Below, piece by piece: positions 1-7,731 of a stretch of 64,000 nucleotides of DNA. The stretch spans positions 1 through 64,000 of the forward strand of contig NZ_FPBE01000001.1 in the NCBI RefSeq assembly GCF_900116625.1. The letters run 5' to 3'. The notes under the pieces are model-generated. The model ran no database searches, had not been told where the DNA came from, and worked only from the letters and a program-made list of their open reading frames with translations. Source of the stretch: Idiomarina abyssalis. Its GTDB lineage: Bacteria > Pseudomonadota > Gammaproteobacteria > Enterobacterales > Alteromonadaceae. The position numbers and the translations under genes are program-made. The first letter of the stretch is position 1, and every line of letters starts with the position of its first letter.

Positions 1-14
1 TGTAGCCTGATGAG

Positions 15-27
15 ATGGTCCCCTCCC
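15..27. repeat. Left subterminal inverted repeat of the IS
   Basis: ATGGTCCCCTCCC is the exact reverse complement of 1378-1390. It lies a few bases inside the junction with the target palindrome, as expected for IS1111-type subterminal repeats. Confidence 0.85.
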
Positions 28-94
28 TCTTACGGCATCGCAATGTGCCAATATAGAGGTTCAAGCTTCTATAGGAACAGAGTGGAGAGGACCA

Positions 95-1126
95 ATGGCT
101 ATTGTAAACAGAATTGCCCTGGATTTGGCAAAGGATTTTATTCAGGTTTTGGCGCTGGATGAAAATGAGCAGGAAGTGTTTAATAAAAAGCTGCGCAGCA
201 ACAAGGTGTTAGCGAAGCTGGCGACGCTGAGCCGTACGGATGACTGTGAAGTAGCGGTTGAGTCCTGCGGCATGAGTCATTACTGGCGCCGCGAATGTGA
301 AAAACTGGGTTATAAAACGGTGGCTCTGCCACCACGCTTCGTCAAAGCGTATTTGCAGGGTGAGAAGAACGATGCAAATGACGCCCGGGCGATAGCCGAG
401 GCAGCATCACGGCCTAACCGTCAGACGGTAAGGCTGAAAAGCATTGAGCAGCAGGATTTAGCGCTGATGGTCAACCAGCGAGAAGGCTTCGTGCAGACGA
501 GAACGCAGTTCTCGAACCGACTAAGAGGTCAGTTGGCTGAGTACGGCATTATTTTACCCAAGCGGGTGAGTACCATACTGCAGAGAGTGCCGGAGATACT
601 GGAAGACGACAGCAATGCGCTGACGCTTCAGTCCCGGGACTTAATAAACCGCCTGTATCAAATGCTTCGCACGGTGGACGAAGAGGTTAAAGCACTGGAT
701 AAGCGCTTAGCGGCACAGGCTGATAACAACGAAGACAGCCGCAGGCTGATGACGATACCGGGCATCGGCCCGATAACAGCAACATCGTTGTTGGCTCTGA
801 TAGGCGATGTGAATGAATTTAAGCGGGGCCGTAACCTGTCGGAATATCTGGGGCTGGTACCACGGCAAAACAGCAGCGGCGGCAAAGACCGTTTAGGTGG
901 TATTACCAAAAAAGGCAATACCAAGCTGAGGACACTGCTGGTGCACGGTGCCCGCTCAGCGCTGCGAGTCGCGCAGAAACGTCAGGACAGGCTGAGCCTC
1001 TGGGCACAGGATGTCGCTAAACGCCGGGGCAACAACGTTGCGGCAGTGGCACTGGCCAACAAACACGCCCGGATAATCTGGGCGATGTTAAAGAATAAAG
1101 AAGATTACCGAATGACTGCTGCTTAA
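95..1126 (+). CDS. IS110-family DEDD transposase/recombinase
   Basis: A 343-aa RNA-guided DEDD-type recombinase expected to excise and insert the surrounding element. The N-terminal RuvC-like domain shows the acidic tetrad as D10 (ALDLAK), E56 (VESCG), and D93 and D96 (KNDANDARA). The C-terminal Transposase_20 domain, about residues 215-300, begins with a helix-hairpin-helix (MTIPGIGPITA) and contains the NSSGGK segment, where the family's catalytic serine lies. Length is normal for the family and the frame is uninterrupted, so the copy looks active. A GAGAGGA ribosome-binding site precedes the ATG. Nothing else is encoded in the element. Confidence 0.95.
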   Translation: MAIVNRIALDLAKDFIQVLALDENEQEVFNKKLRSNKVLAKLATLSRTDDCEVAVESCGMSHYWRRECEKLGYKTVALPPRFVKAYLQGEKNDANDARAIAEAASRPNRQTVRLKSIEQQDLALMVNQREGFVQTRTQFSNRLRGQLAEYGIILPKRVSTILQRVPEILEDDSNALTLQSRDLINRLYQMLRTVDEEVKALDKRLAAQADNNEDSRRLMTIPGIGPITATSLLALIGDVNEFKRGRNLSEYLGLVPRQNSSGGKDRLGGITKKGNTKLRTLLVHGARSALRVAQKRQDRLSLWAQDVAKRRGNNVAAVALANKHARIIWAMLKNKEDYRMTAA

Positions 1127-1377
1127 AAGCAACAGCGTTCAGTAAAAGAGCAAAGCGAAGGCTCATTCCTTCCGGGAGTTGCAAACGTCAACAGGATGGT
1201 AAAAAAGGGTAAACCGACGGCAACTGAGACTGGATAACGTCTGTACATATAAGTACGTTAGCCTGATAAGCCAGATGCCGTGCGGAGTTCATCCAGGCCA
1301 GGTGCGCAAAGCGCACCATAAACAGGCCGTATATATGCGAGCGCCCCGACATTTACCACGAGTTGCCGTTGCAAAAC
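1127..1377 (+). ncRNA. Candidate IS1111 bridge/seek guide RNA region
   Basis: The 250-bp noncoding segment between the transposase stop and the right inverted repeat is where IS1111-type elements encode the RNA that specifies target and donor. Hairpins are visible: AGTTGC/GCAACT (1177-1182 with 1220-1225), GCCTG/CAGGC (1261-1265 with 1294-1298) and a 7-bp stem with AAA loop (1301-1317). The first loop opens with AAACGTCA (1183-1190), complementary to the first bases of the right flank (1394-1401). TAGCCTGAT at 1259-1267 is identical to the left junction (3-11). These are guide-like matches to both half-sites. RNA ends and strand are inferred. Confidence 0.55.
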
Positions 1378-1390
1378 GGGAGGGGACCAT
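1378..1390. repeat. Right subterminal inverted repeat of the IS
   Basis: GGGAGGGGACCAT is the exact reverse complement of 15-27. It is followed by ATA and then the second part of the interrupted target palindrome. Confidence 0.85.
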
Positions 1391-1393
1391 ATA

Positions 1394-1443
1394 TGACGTT
1401 TACGTCAGGTGAGATATCGGCCCTGACGTAAACGTCAGGCTAC
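1394..1443. repeat. REP-like palindrome interrupted by the IS
   Basis: Two arms, 1394-1409 and 1422-1437, are reverse complements (TGACGTTTACGTCAGG and CCTGACGTAAACGTCA) around a 12-nt spacer. Adding GTAGCC from the left flank of the IS (2-7) extends the match to 22 bp per arm, ending in GTAGCC...GGCTAC. Each arm is itself a near-palindrome (CCTGACGT-AA-ACGTCAGG). A related single unit lies at 13159-13189, so this is a dispersed repeat family that served as the insertion target. Confidence 0.75.
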
Positions 1444-1495
1444 GGAGCCGACCCGGCTACGAAACAAGAACCGAAATGGAAGCAGTTTATATAAC

Positions 1496-2332
1496 GTGTT
1501 GAATCGCGAATTAAGTTTATCGGAATATCAGGAATTTCGTCAGTTTCTGGAGCATCAGTGCGGAATTGTGCTGGGTGAGAGCAAACTCTACCTGGTGAAG
1601 AGTCGTTTAGGTCCTTTGATGGGGCGTTTTAATGTCGACTCTTTAGCTGAGCTGGTAAAACGTTCAATGAAAATTAGTGAACGCGCTTTACGTGCTGCGG
1701 TAATTGACGCAATGACCACCAACGAGACTTTGTGGTTCCGTGACACTTATCCGTTCGAAATTTTGAGTAATCGAATCTTCCCCGAATATAAAAATCATTC
1801 CGGACCTTTAAAAATATGGTCGGCTGCCTGTTCATCAGGACAAGAGCCGTATTCTATTGCGATGACGTATTTAGAATATAAAGCAAAAAGTCCCGGCGCA
1901 TTGCGTGCCGGAATAAAGGTAACGGCTACGGATATTTCGAATAAGGTTCTGGAGCAGTGTGGCATCGGAGAATATGACAGCCTTGCTTTGGCCCGCGGCT
2001 TGTCAGCAGAGCGACGTAAAAAGTTTTTCACCGACGCCGCAAGTAAGCCTGGTTCTATGAAAATAAAAGATGAACTTAAGCAATTCATTCACTTTCGCCA
2101 TCTGAACTTATTGGACAGCTATTCTTTGTTGGGTAAATTTGACGTAATTTTTTGCCGCAATGTCCTTATTTACTTTGCCCCGGAAGTAAAGCGGAAAATT
2201 ATTGCCCAATTCCGGCAATCACTAAACCCCGGTGGCTATCTTTTCCTGGGTGCCTCAGAGTCTATTTCCGGACTCACCGACGATTTTGAAATGATCCGCT
2301 GCCAGCCCGGCATTATTTACAGAAGAAAATAA
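1496..2332 (+). CDS. cheR: Chemotaxis protein methyltransferase CheR
   Basis: A 278-aa S-adenosylmethionine-dependent methyltransferase that methylates glutamates on chemoreceptors, opposing CheB. The N-terminal helical CheR domain covers about residues 5-80 and ends in TTNETLWFRD. The SAM-binding motif WSAACSSGQEPY is at 108-119, with FCRNVLIYF and GYLFLGASES further on. The start is a GTG with a poor ribosome-binding site; no better in-frame start is visible upstream. The insertion sequence ends about 100 bp before it, so transcription from any upstream cheV-type gene is probably interrupted. It stands just before flgB, as in Vibrio, Shewanella and Pseudomonas. Confidence 0.95.
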   Translation: MLNRELSLSEYQEFRQFLEHQCGIVLGESKLYLVKSRLGPLMGRFNVDSLAELVKRSMKISERALRAAVIDAMTTNETLWFRDTYPFEILSNRIFPEYKNHSGPLKIWSAACSSGQEPYSIAMTYLEYKAKSPGALRAGIKVTATDISNKVLEQCGIGEYDSLALARGLSAERRKKFFTDAASKPGSMKIKDELKQFIHFRHLNLLDSYSLLGKFDVIFCRNVLIYFAPEVKRKIIAQFRQSLNPGGYLFLGASESISGLTDDFEMIRCQPGIIYRRK

Positions 2333-2375
2333 CCTTCCGCAGAGAGTACCTGTTAGAAACCTCTCGTAATTAAAC

Positions 2376-2391
2376 TGGCACGCTTCCTGCA
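2376..2391 (+). promoter_or_regulatory. Sigma-54 promoter of the flgBCDE operon
   Basis: TGGCACG-CTTC-CTGCA matches the -24/-12 consensus, with GG at 2377-2378 and GC at 2389-2390 exactly 12 bp apart. It lies about 40 bp upstream of flgB. Expected to need an FlrC/FleR-type activator, which is not encoded in this window. Confidence 0.85.
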
Positions 2392-2426
2392 TTGTCTTCA
2401 CCATCGAACACTGTGGAGACAAAAAT

Positions 2427-2831
2427 ATGGCACTTTCCATGGATAAACTGATGGGAATACAGCAACACACGCTGGGTATACGTACTCAGCGAGCGGAGCT
2501 TATTGCCAATAATATCGCCAATGCCGACACCCCGGGCTACAAAGCGAAAGGTCTGGACTTCCAGCAAGCGTTGCAACAAGCGCAGCGTGGTATGGAAAAC
2601 CATAAAATGGCACGCACCCACGAAAAACACTTCAGCGTTGAGATAAAACCTCAGGGTACAGAAAAGTTCCGAGTTCCATCACAGCCGGATACCGGTGACG
2701 GTAATACCGTTGATGTGCAGTTGGAACAAAACTTGTATGCACAAAATGCACTGGAATATGAAATGACCATGAACTTTCTCGACGGCCGTATTAGTGGCGT
2801 GAAGAAAGCCTTGGGCGGACAAGGGAGATAA
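2427..2831 (+). CDS. flgB: Flagellar basal-body rod protein FlgB
   Basis: A 134-aa proximal rod subunit exported by the flagellar type III system and polymerised in the periplasm. The N-terminal rod/hook signature is present (ANNIANADTPGYKAKGLDF, about residues 28-46). The C-terminus (MNFLDGRISGVKKALGG) is the conserved coiled-coil segment. GTGGAGAC precedes the ATG. First gene of the flgBCDE unit, only 6 bp from flgC. Confidence 0.97.
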   Translation: MALSMDKLMGIQQHTLGIRTQRAELIANNIANADTPGYKAKGLDFQQALQQAQRGMENHKMARTHEKHFSVEIKPQGTEKFRVPSQPDTGDGNTVDVQLEQNLYAQNALEYEMTMNFLDGRISGVKKALGGQGR

Positions 2832-2837
2832 TAAGTC

Positions 2838-3290
2838 ATGAGTCTGTTTAATATTTTTAATGTGACCGGTTCTGCCATGAGTGCGCAGTCAGTAAGACTG
2901 AACACAACGGCAAGTAACCTGGCCAATGCCAACTCGGTAAGTAGCAGTATTGATGAAACCTACCGAGCGAGAAACCCGGTTTTCGCAACGGCTTTAGCGG
3001 ATGCCAGAGGGGATTATAAAGGTAACAGTCTGACTAATCAGACTCAGGCAGGACAGGCCGCCGGCGTTAAGGTTTTGGGAATCGTTGAAAGCCAGGACCC
3101 ACTACAAATTGAATATGCTCCAAATCATCCTATGGCTGACGAAAATGGCTACATCTATAAGCCGAACGTTAACACTATGGAAGAAATGGCCAACATGATT
3201 TCGGCTTCGCGTTCCTATCAGACAAACGTGCAGGTAGCGGACACTGCCAAAACAATGACACAGCGTTTGTTGCGCTTAGGTCAAGGGTAA
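2838..3290 (+). CDS. flgC: Flagellar basal-body rod protein FlgC
   Basis: A 150-aa proximal rod subunit, slightly longer than the roughly 135-140 aa typical of the family. The N-terminus has the rod signature (LNTTASNLANANSVSS, about residues 22-37). The C-terminal flg_bbr motif reads NVQVADTAKTMTQRLLRLGQG. It follows flgB by 6 bp and precedes flgD by 15 bp, so co-transcription and translational coupling are likely. Confidence 0.97.
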   Translation: MSLFNIFNVTGSAMSAQSVRLNTTASNLANANSVSSSIDETYRARNPVFATALADARGDYKGNSLTNQTQAGQAAGVKVLGIVESQDPLQIEYAPNHPMADENGYIYKPNVNTMEEMANMISASRSYQTNVQVADTAKTMTQRLLRLGQG

Positions 3291-3305
3291 AGCAGGAGAT
3301 AACAA

Positions 3306-3989
3306 ATGGAAGGCGTAAGCAATAATTCCTACATCGACGGCATGAAGTGGAAAAAAGAAGACGATGCCAGATATGCAGATCCAGACGAGCAGGGAAAGCT
3401 GCAGCAAGAAGACTTTTTCAGACTGCTCACTGAACAGCTGAATATGCAGGACCCGTCTAAGCCAGTTGAGAATGATCAGATGATCGCTCAAATGACCAGT
3501 TTTACGATGGCAGAAGGCATCACTGGGCTATCGGAGCGTTTTGATCAGTTTGCCACTGACATGACCTCGAATCAGGCGTTACAAGCCTCGACGATGGTGG
3601 GTCGCAAGGTATTGGTGCCGACCGATAAGGCAAACCTGGAAGCCGGTGTGGGGGTTTCCGGCATGATAGCCACGCCGCAAACGGCACAAAACGTAAAAAT
3701 CAGTATTAAAGATTCAACCGGTGCCACGGTGAAAACCATCGACATTGGTGATATGCCCCAGGGAACCAAGGAGTTTGAATGGGATGGAACCACGACAACG
3801 GGCGAACAAGCGCCGGCCGGTAATTATACATTCTCAGTGAATGCGACCGTTGGCGGACAAACCGAAGAGCTTCCATTACAAATGCATGCGCGTGTTCAGA
3901 GCGTCAGTACTGGCGGTGAACGTGGCGTTGTTCTGAATCTTAAAGGATTAGGTGGCATCACGCTTTCCGATGTCTCTGAAATTAGTTAA
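3306..3989 (+). CDS. flgD: Hook cap / hook assembly protein FlgD
   Basis: A 227-aa scaffolding protein that caps the growing hook and is lost after hook completion. The N-terminal part carries the conserved EDFFRLLTEQLNMQDPSKPV segment (about residues 35-54). The C-terminal half is FlgD Ig/tudor-like: DGTTTTGEQAPAGNYTFSV matches the family's G-x-x-x-P-x-G-x-Y pattern. A GGAGATAACAAATG start context gives a clear ribosome-binding site. Third gene of the flgB operon. Confidence 0.96.
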   Translation: MEGVSNNSYIDGMKWKKEDDARYADPDEQGKLQQEDFFRLLTEQLNMQDPSKPVENDQMIAQMTSFTMAEGITGLSERFDQFATDMTSNQALQASTMVGRKVLVPTDKANLEAGVGVSGMIATPQTAQNVKISIKDSTGATVKTIDIGDMPQGTKEFEWDGTTTTGEQAPAGNYTFSVNATVGGQTEELPLQMHARVQSVSTGGERGVVLNLKGLGGITLSDVSEIS

Positions 3990-4004
3990 CAGGTGAGGTG
4001 ACCT

Positions 4005-5354
4005 ATGTCATTTAAAATTGCACTCAGCGGTATCAACGCATCTCAGAAAGATCTAGATGTAACCGCTAATAATATTTCAAACGTAAAAACGTCCGGCTTT
4101 AAACAGTCGCGTGCGGAATTCGCTGACGTTTATGCGACCAGTATTTTCAACGCCGGTAATACGAAAGTGGGTGACGGTGTTTTGACGTCATCAGTGGCTC
4201 AGCAGTTTAGTCAGGGCACATTAGAGTTCACGGAAAACTCGCTGGATATGGCGATTTCAGGCAACGGCTTCTTTGCCACTACAGACGGTTTAGGCTCTCG
4301 CGATATGACTTACACGCGCTCAGGAGCGTTCAAACTGAACGACGATAAGTTTATTGTGGATAACCAGGGTAACTATTTGCAAGGGTATCAGGTTGACCGT
4401 AATAGCGGCACTAACTCCTCAGTTGCTTTGGCAACCACTCAGCCAATTCGTATTCCTGATGTCGCCGGTGCGCCGCAAAGCACTGATAATGTATTTACCG
4501 CATTTAACGTCGATGCGCGTCGTTCGCCAATTGATGGCGCAGCGAATCCGTTTGATCCGGAAACACCAAGTACTTACCAAAGTTCTACATCGGCTACCGT
4601 TTATGATTCATTAGGTGAATCGCATACGTTGTCTACTTATTATGTGAAGCGCGATAATAACCAGTGGGATGTCTACGCGACTTTTGATGGTGACGAAATT
4701 GACATGACTCCTACAGGCACAGCAACAGCCTCGCCGGATGCGTCGGTCAATGGTTATGCCGGTTTACGAGTAGAGTTTTTAGGCAGTGGTGATCCGGATG
4801 TCGCGGCAGGCCAGAATACTTTTGACCCAGGCTCAATCGACTTGTCAGGCAACAACGTTGATGGCGACCCGTACCTGAATAATGGTGCTGATGCGCAAAC
4901 TATCCAGTTTAACTTTCAGGATTTAACAGGAACCACAACGCCGACTCAGTTTGCGTCAGATTTTGAAGTAACTTCTTTGGATCAGGACGGTAGCACCGTA
5001 GGCCGTCTGACTAACGTTGATATCGACAAGTCAGGTCTTATTGCGGCAACCTACTCAAATGGTGATGTTCAATACTTAGGCCAGGTTGCTATTGTTCGCT
5101 TTGCCAATGAGCAGGGCTTAACGCAAATTGGCGGTACCAAGTGGCGTGAAAGTATTGACTCTGGCGAGCCGCTTTCTGGTGAAGCAAATACCGGGACTTT
5201 TGGTGGTATTGAGTCATCAGCGTTAGAAAACTCCAACGTTAACCTGACGAAAGAGCTGGTGGACTTAATTACCGCACAACGTAACTTCCAGGCGAACTCG
5301 CGCTCGCTGGAAGTGAATAACACCATTAACCAGACTATTTTACAGATTCGATAA
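4005..5354 (+). CDS. flgE: Flagellar hook protein FlgE
   Basis: A 449-aa structural subunit of the hook (universal joint). The N-terminal flg_bb_rod motif (LDVTANNISNVKTSGFKQSR, from about residue 18) and the C-terminal motif (LVDLITAQRNFQANSRSLEV) form the D0 coiled coils; the central part is the exposed hook domain. Length is within the usual 400-450 aa. Last gene of the sigma-54 flgB unit: a strong terminator follows at 5381, and a new promoter precedes flgF. Confidence 0.97.
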   Translation: MSFKIALSGINASQKDLDVTANNISNVKTSGFKQSRAEFADVYATSIFNAGNTKVGDGVLTSSVAQQFSQGTLEFTENSLDMAISGNGFFATTDGLGSRDMTYTRSGAFKLNDDKFIVDNQGNYLQGYQVDRNSGTNSSVALATTQPIRIPDVAGAPQSTDNVFTAFNVDARRSPIDGAANPFDPETPSTYQSSTSATVYDSLGESHTLSTYYVKRDNNQWDVYATFDGDEIDMTPTGTATASPDASVNGYAGLRVEFLGSGDPDVAAGQNTFDPGSIDLSGNNVDGDPYLNNGADAQTIQFNFQDLTGTTTPTQFASDFEVTSLDQDGSTVGRLTNVDIDKSGLIAATYSNGDVQYLGQVAIVRFANEQGLTQIGGTKWRESIDSGEPLSGEANTGTFGGIESSALENSNVNLTKELVDLITAQRNFQANSRSLEVNNTINQTILQIR

Positions 5355-5380
5355 TTGAATTAGCAATAAAATATAAAACA

Positions 5381-5406
5381 AAAGACGCCTTCGGGCGTCT
5401 TTTTTT
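5381..5406 (+). terminator. Rho-independent terminator after flgE
   Basis: A 7-bp stem AGACGCC/GGCGTCT closes a TTCG tetraloop and is followed by a run of T (5400-5406). It separates flgBCDE from the flgF promoter immediately downstream. Confidence 0.9.
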
Positions 5407-5411
5407 GTTTC

Positions 5412-5427
5412 TGGCATGAAATCTGCA
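5412..5427 (+). promoter_or_regulatory. Sigma-54 promoter of the flgFGHIJ operon
   Basis: TGGCATG-AAAT-CTGCA fits the -24/-12 consensus, with GG (5413-5414) and GC (5425-5426) 12 bp apart. It lies just after the flgE terminator and about 42 bp before flgF. Confidence 0.8.
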
Positions 5428-5468
5428 TTATCAAACGCATATGACAAAATTTTGGCTGGAGGTCAGCT

Positions 5469-6212
5469 ATGGACAAGATGCTATGGGTAGCGATGAGCGG
5501 CGCAAAGGAGAATATGAACTCCGTTGCCGTACGCGCCAATAACTTAGCTAACGCCAATACCACAGGCTTCAAAGCCGACTTACAACAAGCTCGAGCTATG
5601 CAGGCTTTTGGCGAAGGTTTGCCAACACGGGTCTTTTCGATGACAGAAAGCCCGGGGCAAAACTTTGCCAGTGGGGCAATACAGGCGACCGGACGTAACA
5701 TGGATGTTGCGATTAAAGACCAGGGCTGGATTGCGGTCGACGACGGTAACGGCAATGAGCGTTATACCCGAAATGGCAGTCTGGAAGTTGGCACCGATGG
5801 CATGTTGAAAAACTCCAATGGGCAAACGGTGTTAGGCGACAACGGCCCCATTTTTGTGCCCATGCCAATTGATAATCTGGTTATCGGTTCCAATGGCAAT
5901 GTATCCATACGCCCTATGGGCGCTCCGGCGGATGCTATGGAGGTGGTTGACCGGATTAAGCTGGTGAACCCACCAAACGGCAACATAGAAAAAGGTAATG
6001 ATGGTCTGTTTAAGCTAAAAGACGGGCAACAAGCTTTTGCTGATGCCAACGTGAAACTGGAAATTGGCGCTCTTGAAGGGAGCAATGTCAATAGTGTCGA
6101 AGAAATGACACATATGATTGCACTGCAGCGCCAGTATGAAATGAACGTCAAATTAATGAAGACGGCCGATGAGAACGCACAGCGCTCTGAATCGCTGATG
6201 AGAATGAGCTAA
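5469..6212 (+). CDS. flgF: Flagellar basal-body rod protein FlgF
   Basis: A 247-aa proximal rod subunit. The N-terminal rod motif VRANNLANANTTGFKADL (about residues 21-38) and the C-terminal coiled-coil MIALQRQYEMNVKLMKTADEN are intact, and the central region is of FlgE/F/G type. The start MDKMLWVAMSGAKENM is typical of FlgF, and GGAGGTCAGCTATG supplies the ribosome-binding site. First gene of the second rod/ring unit, 22 bp before flgG. Confidence 0.96.
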   Translation: MDKMLWVAMSGAKENMNSVAVRANNLANANTTGFKADLQQARAMQAFGEGLPTRVFSMTESPGQNFASGAIQATGRNMDVAIKDQGWIAVDDGNGNERYTRNGSLEVGTDGMLKNSNGQTVLGDNGPIFVPMPIDNLVIGSNGNVSIRPMGAPADAMEVVDRIKLVNPPNGNIEKGNDGLFKLKDGQQAFADANVKLEIGALEGSNVNSVEEMTHMIALQRQYEMNVKLMKTADENAQRSESLMRMS

Positions 6213-6234
6213 TCGTAGCCCGAGGAGAAACACT

Positions 6235-7023
6235 ATGAACCCAGCATTATGGATAAGTAAAACCGGACTGGATGCGCAGCAACGCGATATTTCAGTCATT
6301 TCCAACAACCTGGCAAACTCCAGCACGATTGGCTTTAAGAAAAGCCGGGCGGTGTTCGAAGATTTGCTGTACCAAAACATTAATCAGCCAGGCGGTCAGT
6401 CCGCACAGGACACTGAGCTACCTAATGGTTTGATGCTTGGCGCCGGTACCAAAGTGGTTGCGACGCAAAAGGCGCATACCCAGGGTAATGTTCAGACAAC
6501 GGACAACTCACTGGATGTGATGATTGACGGTAAAGGTTTCTTTCAGGTGTTGATGCCGGATGGAAACATTTCTTACACCCGTAACGGTCAGTTTTCTTTA
6601 AATGAAGAAGGTGAAATGGTGACTTCGGGTAACGGCTACACCATAGAGCCGGCTATCCAGATTCCTGAAGACGCGATGTCGGTCAGTATTTCGCAAGAAG
6701 GTGAAGTAACGGTTACTCAACCGGGCAACCCGGACAATGTTGTTGTCGGGCAGCTTAACCTGGTTAACTTTATTAACCCGGCTGGCTTACAACCTATGGG
6801 TCAGAATTTATATAAAGAGACAGCCGTAAGTGGTGCGCCTTTAGAAGCCGTTCCCGGTGTTGACGGAATGGGGAATACCATTCAGGGCGCGCTGGAAACC
6901 TCAAATGTGAATGTAACTGAAGAGCTGGTGAATCTGATTGAAAGTCAACGGGGTTACGAGATGAATTCAAAAGTGATTTCTTCTGTAGACCAGATGTTGA
7001 GCTATGTGAATCAGCAGCTTTAA
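6235..7023 (+). CDS. flgG: Flagellar distal rod protein FlgG
   Basis: A 262-aa distal rod subunit, close to the canonical 260-262 aa. It starts MNPALWISKTGLDAQQ. It has the rod signature VISNNLANSSTIGFKKSRAVFEDL (from residue 21) with the FlgG-specific continuation LYQNINQPGGQSAQ. It ends in ELVNLIESQRGYEMNSKVIS, the conserved C-terminal helix. GAGGAGAAACACT precedes the ATG. Confidence 0.97.
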   Translation: MNPALWISKTGLDAQQRDISVISNNLANSSTIGFKKSRAVFEDLLYQNINQPGGQSAQDTELPNGLMLGAGTKVVATQKAHTQGNVQTTDNSLDVMIDGKGFFQVLMPDGNISYTRNGQFSLNEEGEMVTSGNGYTIEPAIQIPEDAMSVSISQEGEVTVTQPGNPDNVVVGQLNLVNFINPAGLQPMGQNLYKETAVSGAPLEAVPGVDGMGNTIQGALETSNVNVTEELVNLIESQRGYEMNSKVISSVDQMLSYVNQQL

Positions 7024-7046
7024 TTGAATAAATAGCGGGTGAGTCT

Positions 7047-7721
7047 ATGCGTTTTTTACTTTTTACTTTAACAGCGTTGGTCATGGCGGGGTGTGCGCAA
7101 ACGCCACATAAACCGATGCCAAATGACCCATATTACGCACCCGTATTACCGGAAGAGCGTGCCCAGCCCGTTGTACCAACAGGCTCTCTATTTCAGGACG
7201 CTTACGCAGACAACCTGTATTCCGATATTAAAGCGCGGCGGTTAGGCGACATTATTACTGTGACGCTACAGGAACAGACAACGGCCAGCAAAACGGCAAC
7301 CACTGAAACCTCAAAAGAGAGTTCGGCAGAACTCGGCGCACCAACGATGTTTGGGCGTGATATTACCGTTGGCGGTAATCCTTTATCGGCTGGCGTAAAT
7401 GGCACCAGAAACTTCAGCGGTGACGGAAGCTCTGATCAGAGTAATCAGCTTAACGGTGAGATTACCGTTACGGTTATCAAAGTACTGCCAAACGGTAATT
7501 TAATTGTTCGGGGTGAAAAGTGGATGCGAATTAATACCGGCGACGAGTACATTCGTTTAACCGGTATGATCCGGCCTCAGGATATTACAGCCGCTAACCA
7601 GATCCCATCCACTCGCGTGGCGAATGCGCGCATAGAGTACTCGGGTACAGGCAGTCTGGCGCAAGTTCAGGAGCAGGGTTGGTTAACTCGGTTCTTCAAC
7701 AGCCCAGTATGGCCATTCTAA
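7047..7721 (+). CDS. flgH: Flagellar L-ring lipoprotein FlgH
   Basis: A 224-aa outer-membrane L-ring protein. The lipoprotein signal peptide ends in LVMAGC with the lipidated cysteine at residue 16. Conserved FlgH blocks follow: the SLFQDAYADNLYSDIKARRLGDIITV region, then NGNLIVRGEKWMRINTGDEYIRLTG and the C-terminal GWLTRFFNSPVWPF. It forms the outer-membrane bushing for the rod with FlgI, which begins 10 bp downstream. Confidence 0.97.
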   Translation: MRFLLFTLTALVMAGCAQTPHKPMPNDPYYAPVLPEERAQPVVPTGSLFQDAYADNLYSDIKARRLGDIITVTLQEQTTASKTATTETSKESSAELGAPTMFGRDITVGGNPLSAGVNGTRNFSGDGSSDQSNQLNGEITVTVIKVLPNGNLIVRGEKWMRINTGDEYIRLTGMIRPQDITAANQIPSTRVANARIEYSGTGSLAQVQEQGWLTRFFNSPVWPF

Positions 7722-7731
7722 GGAGTAAGGC

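Larger units (their letters stand above)
11..1393 (+). mobile_element. IS110-family (IS1111-type) insertion sequence
   Basis: A complete element of about 1.38 kb. It holds one DEDD transposase gene, imperfect ends and 13-bp subterminal inverted repeats (ATGGTCCCCTCCC at 15-27 and its complement at 1378-1390). The noncoding part is short on the left (about 67 bp after the repeat) and long on the right (about 250 bp), the arrangement known for the IS1111 subgroup, where the guide RNA lies downstream of the transposase. Flanking DNA (2-10 and 1394-1443) rejoins into one long palindrome, so the element sits in a REP-like repeat. The trinucleotide TGA occurs at both junctions (8-10 or 11-13, and 1394-1396), so the exact ends are uncertain by a few bases. 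Confidence 0.85.

Noticed and set aside
658-924. Antisense open frame inside the IS transposase
   Set aside because: It lies wholly within the clear DEDD transposase gene and encodes no recognisable motif.
1394-1443. Palindromic repeat considered as a CRISPR repeat or attachment site
   Set aside because: Only one copy here plus a solo unit 12 kb away, no regular spacers and no cas or integrase genes; a REP-like element fits better.
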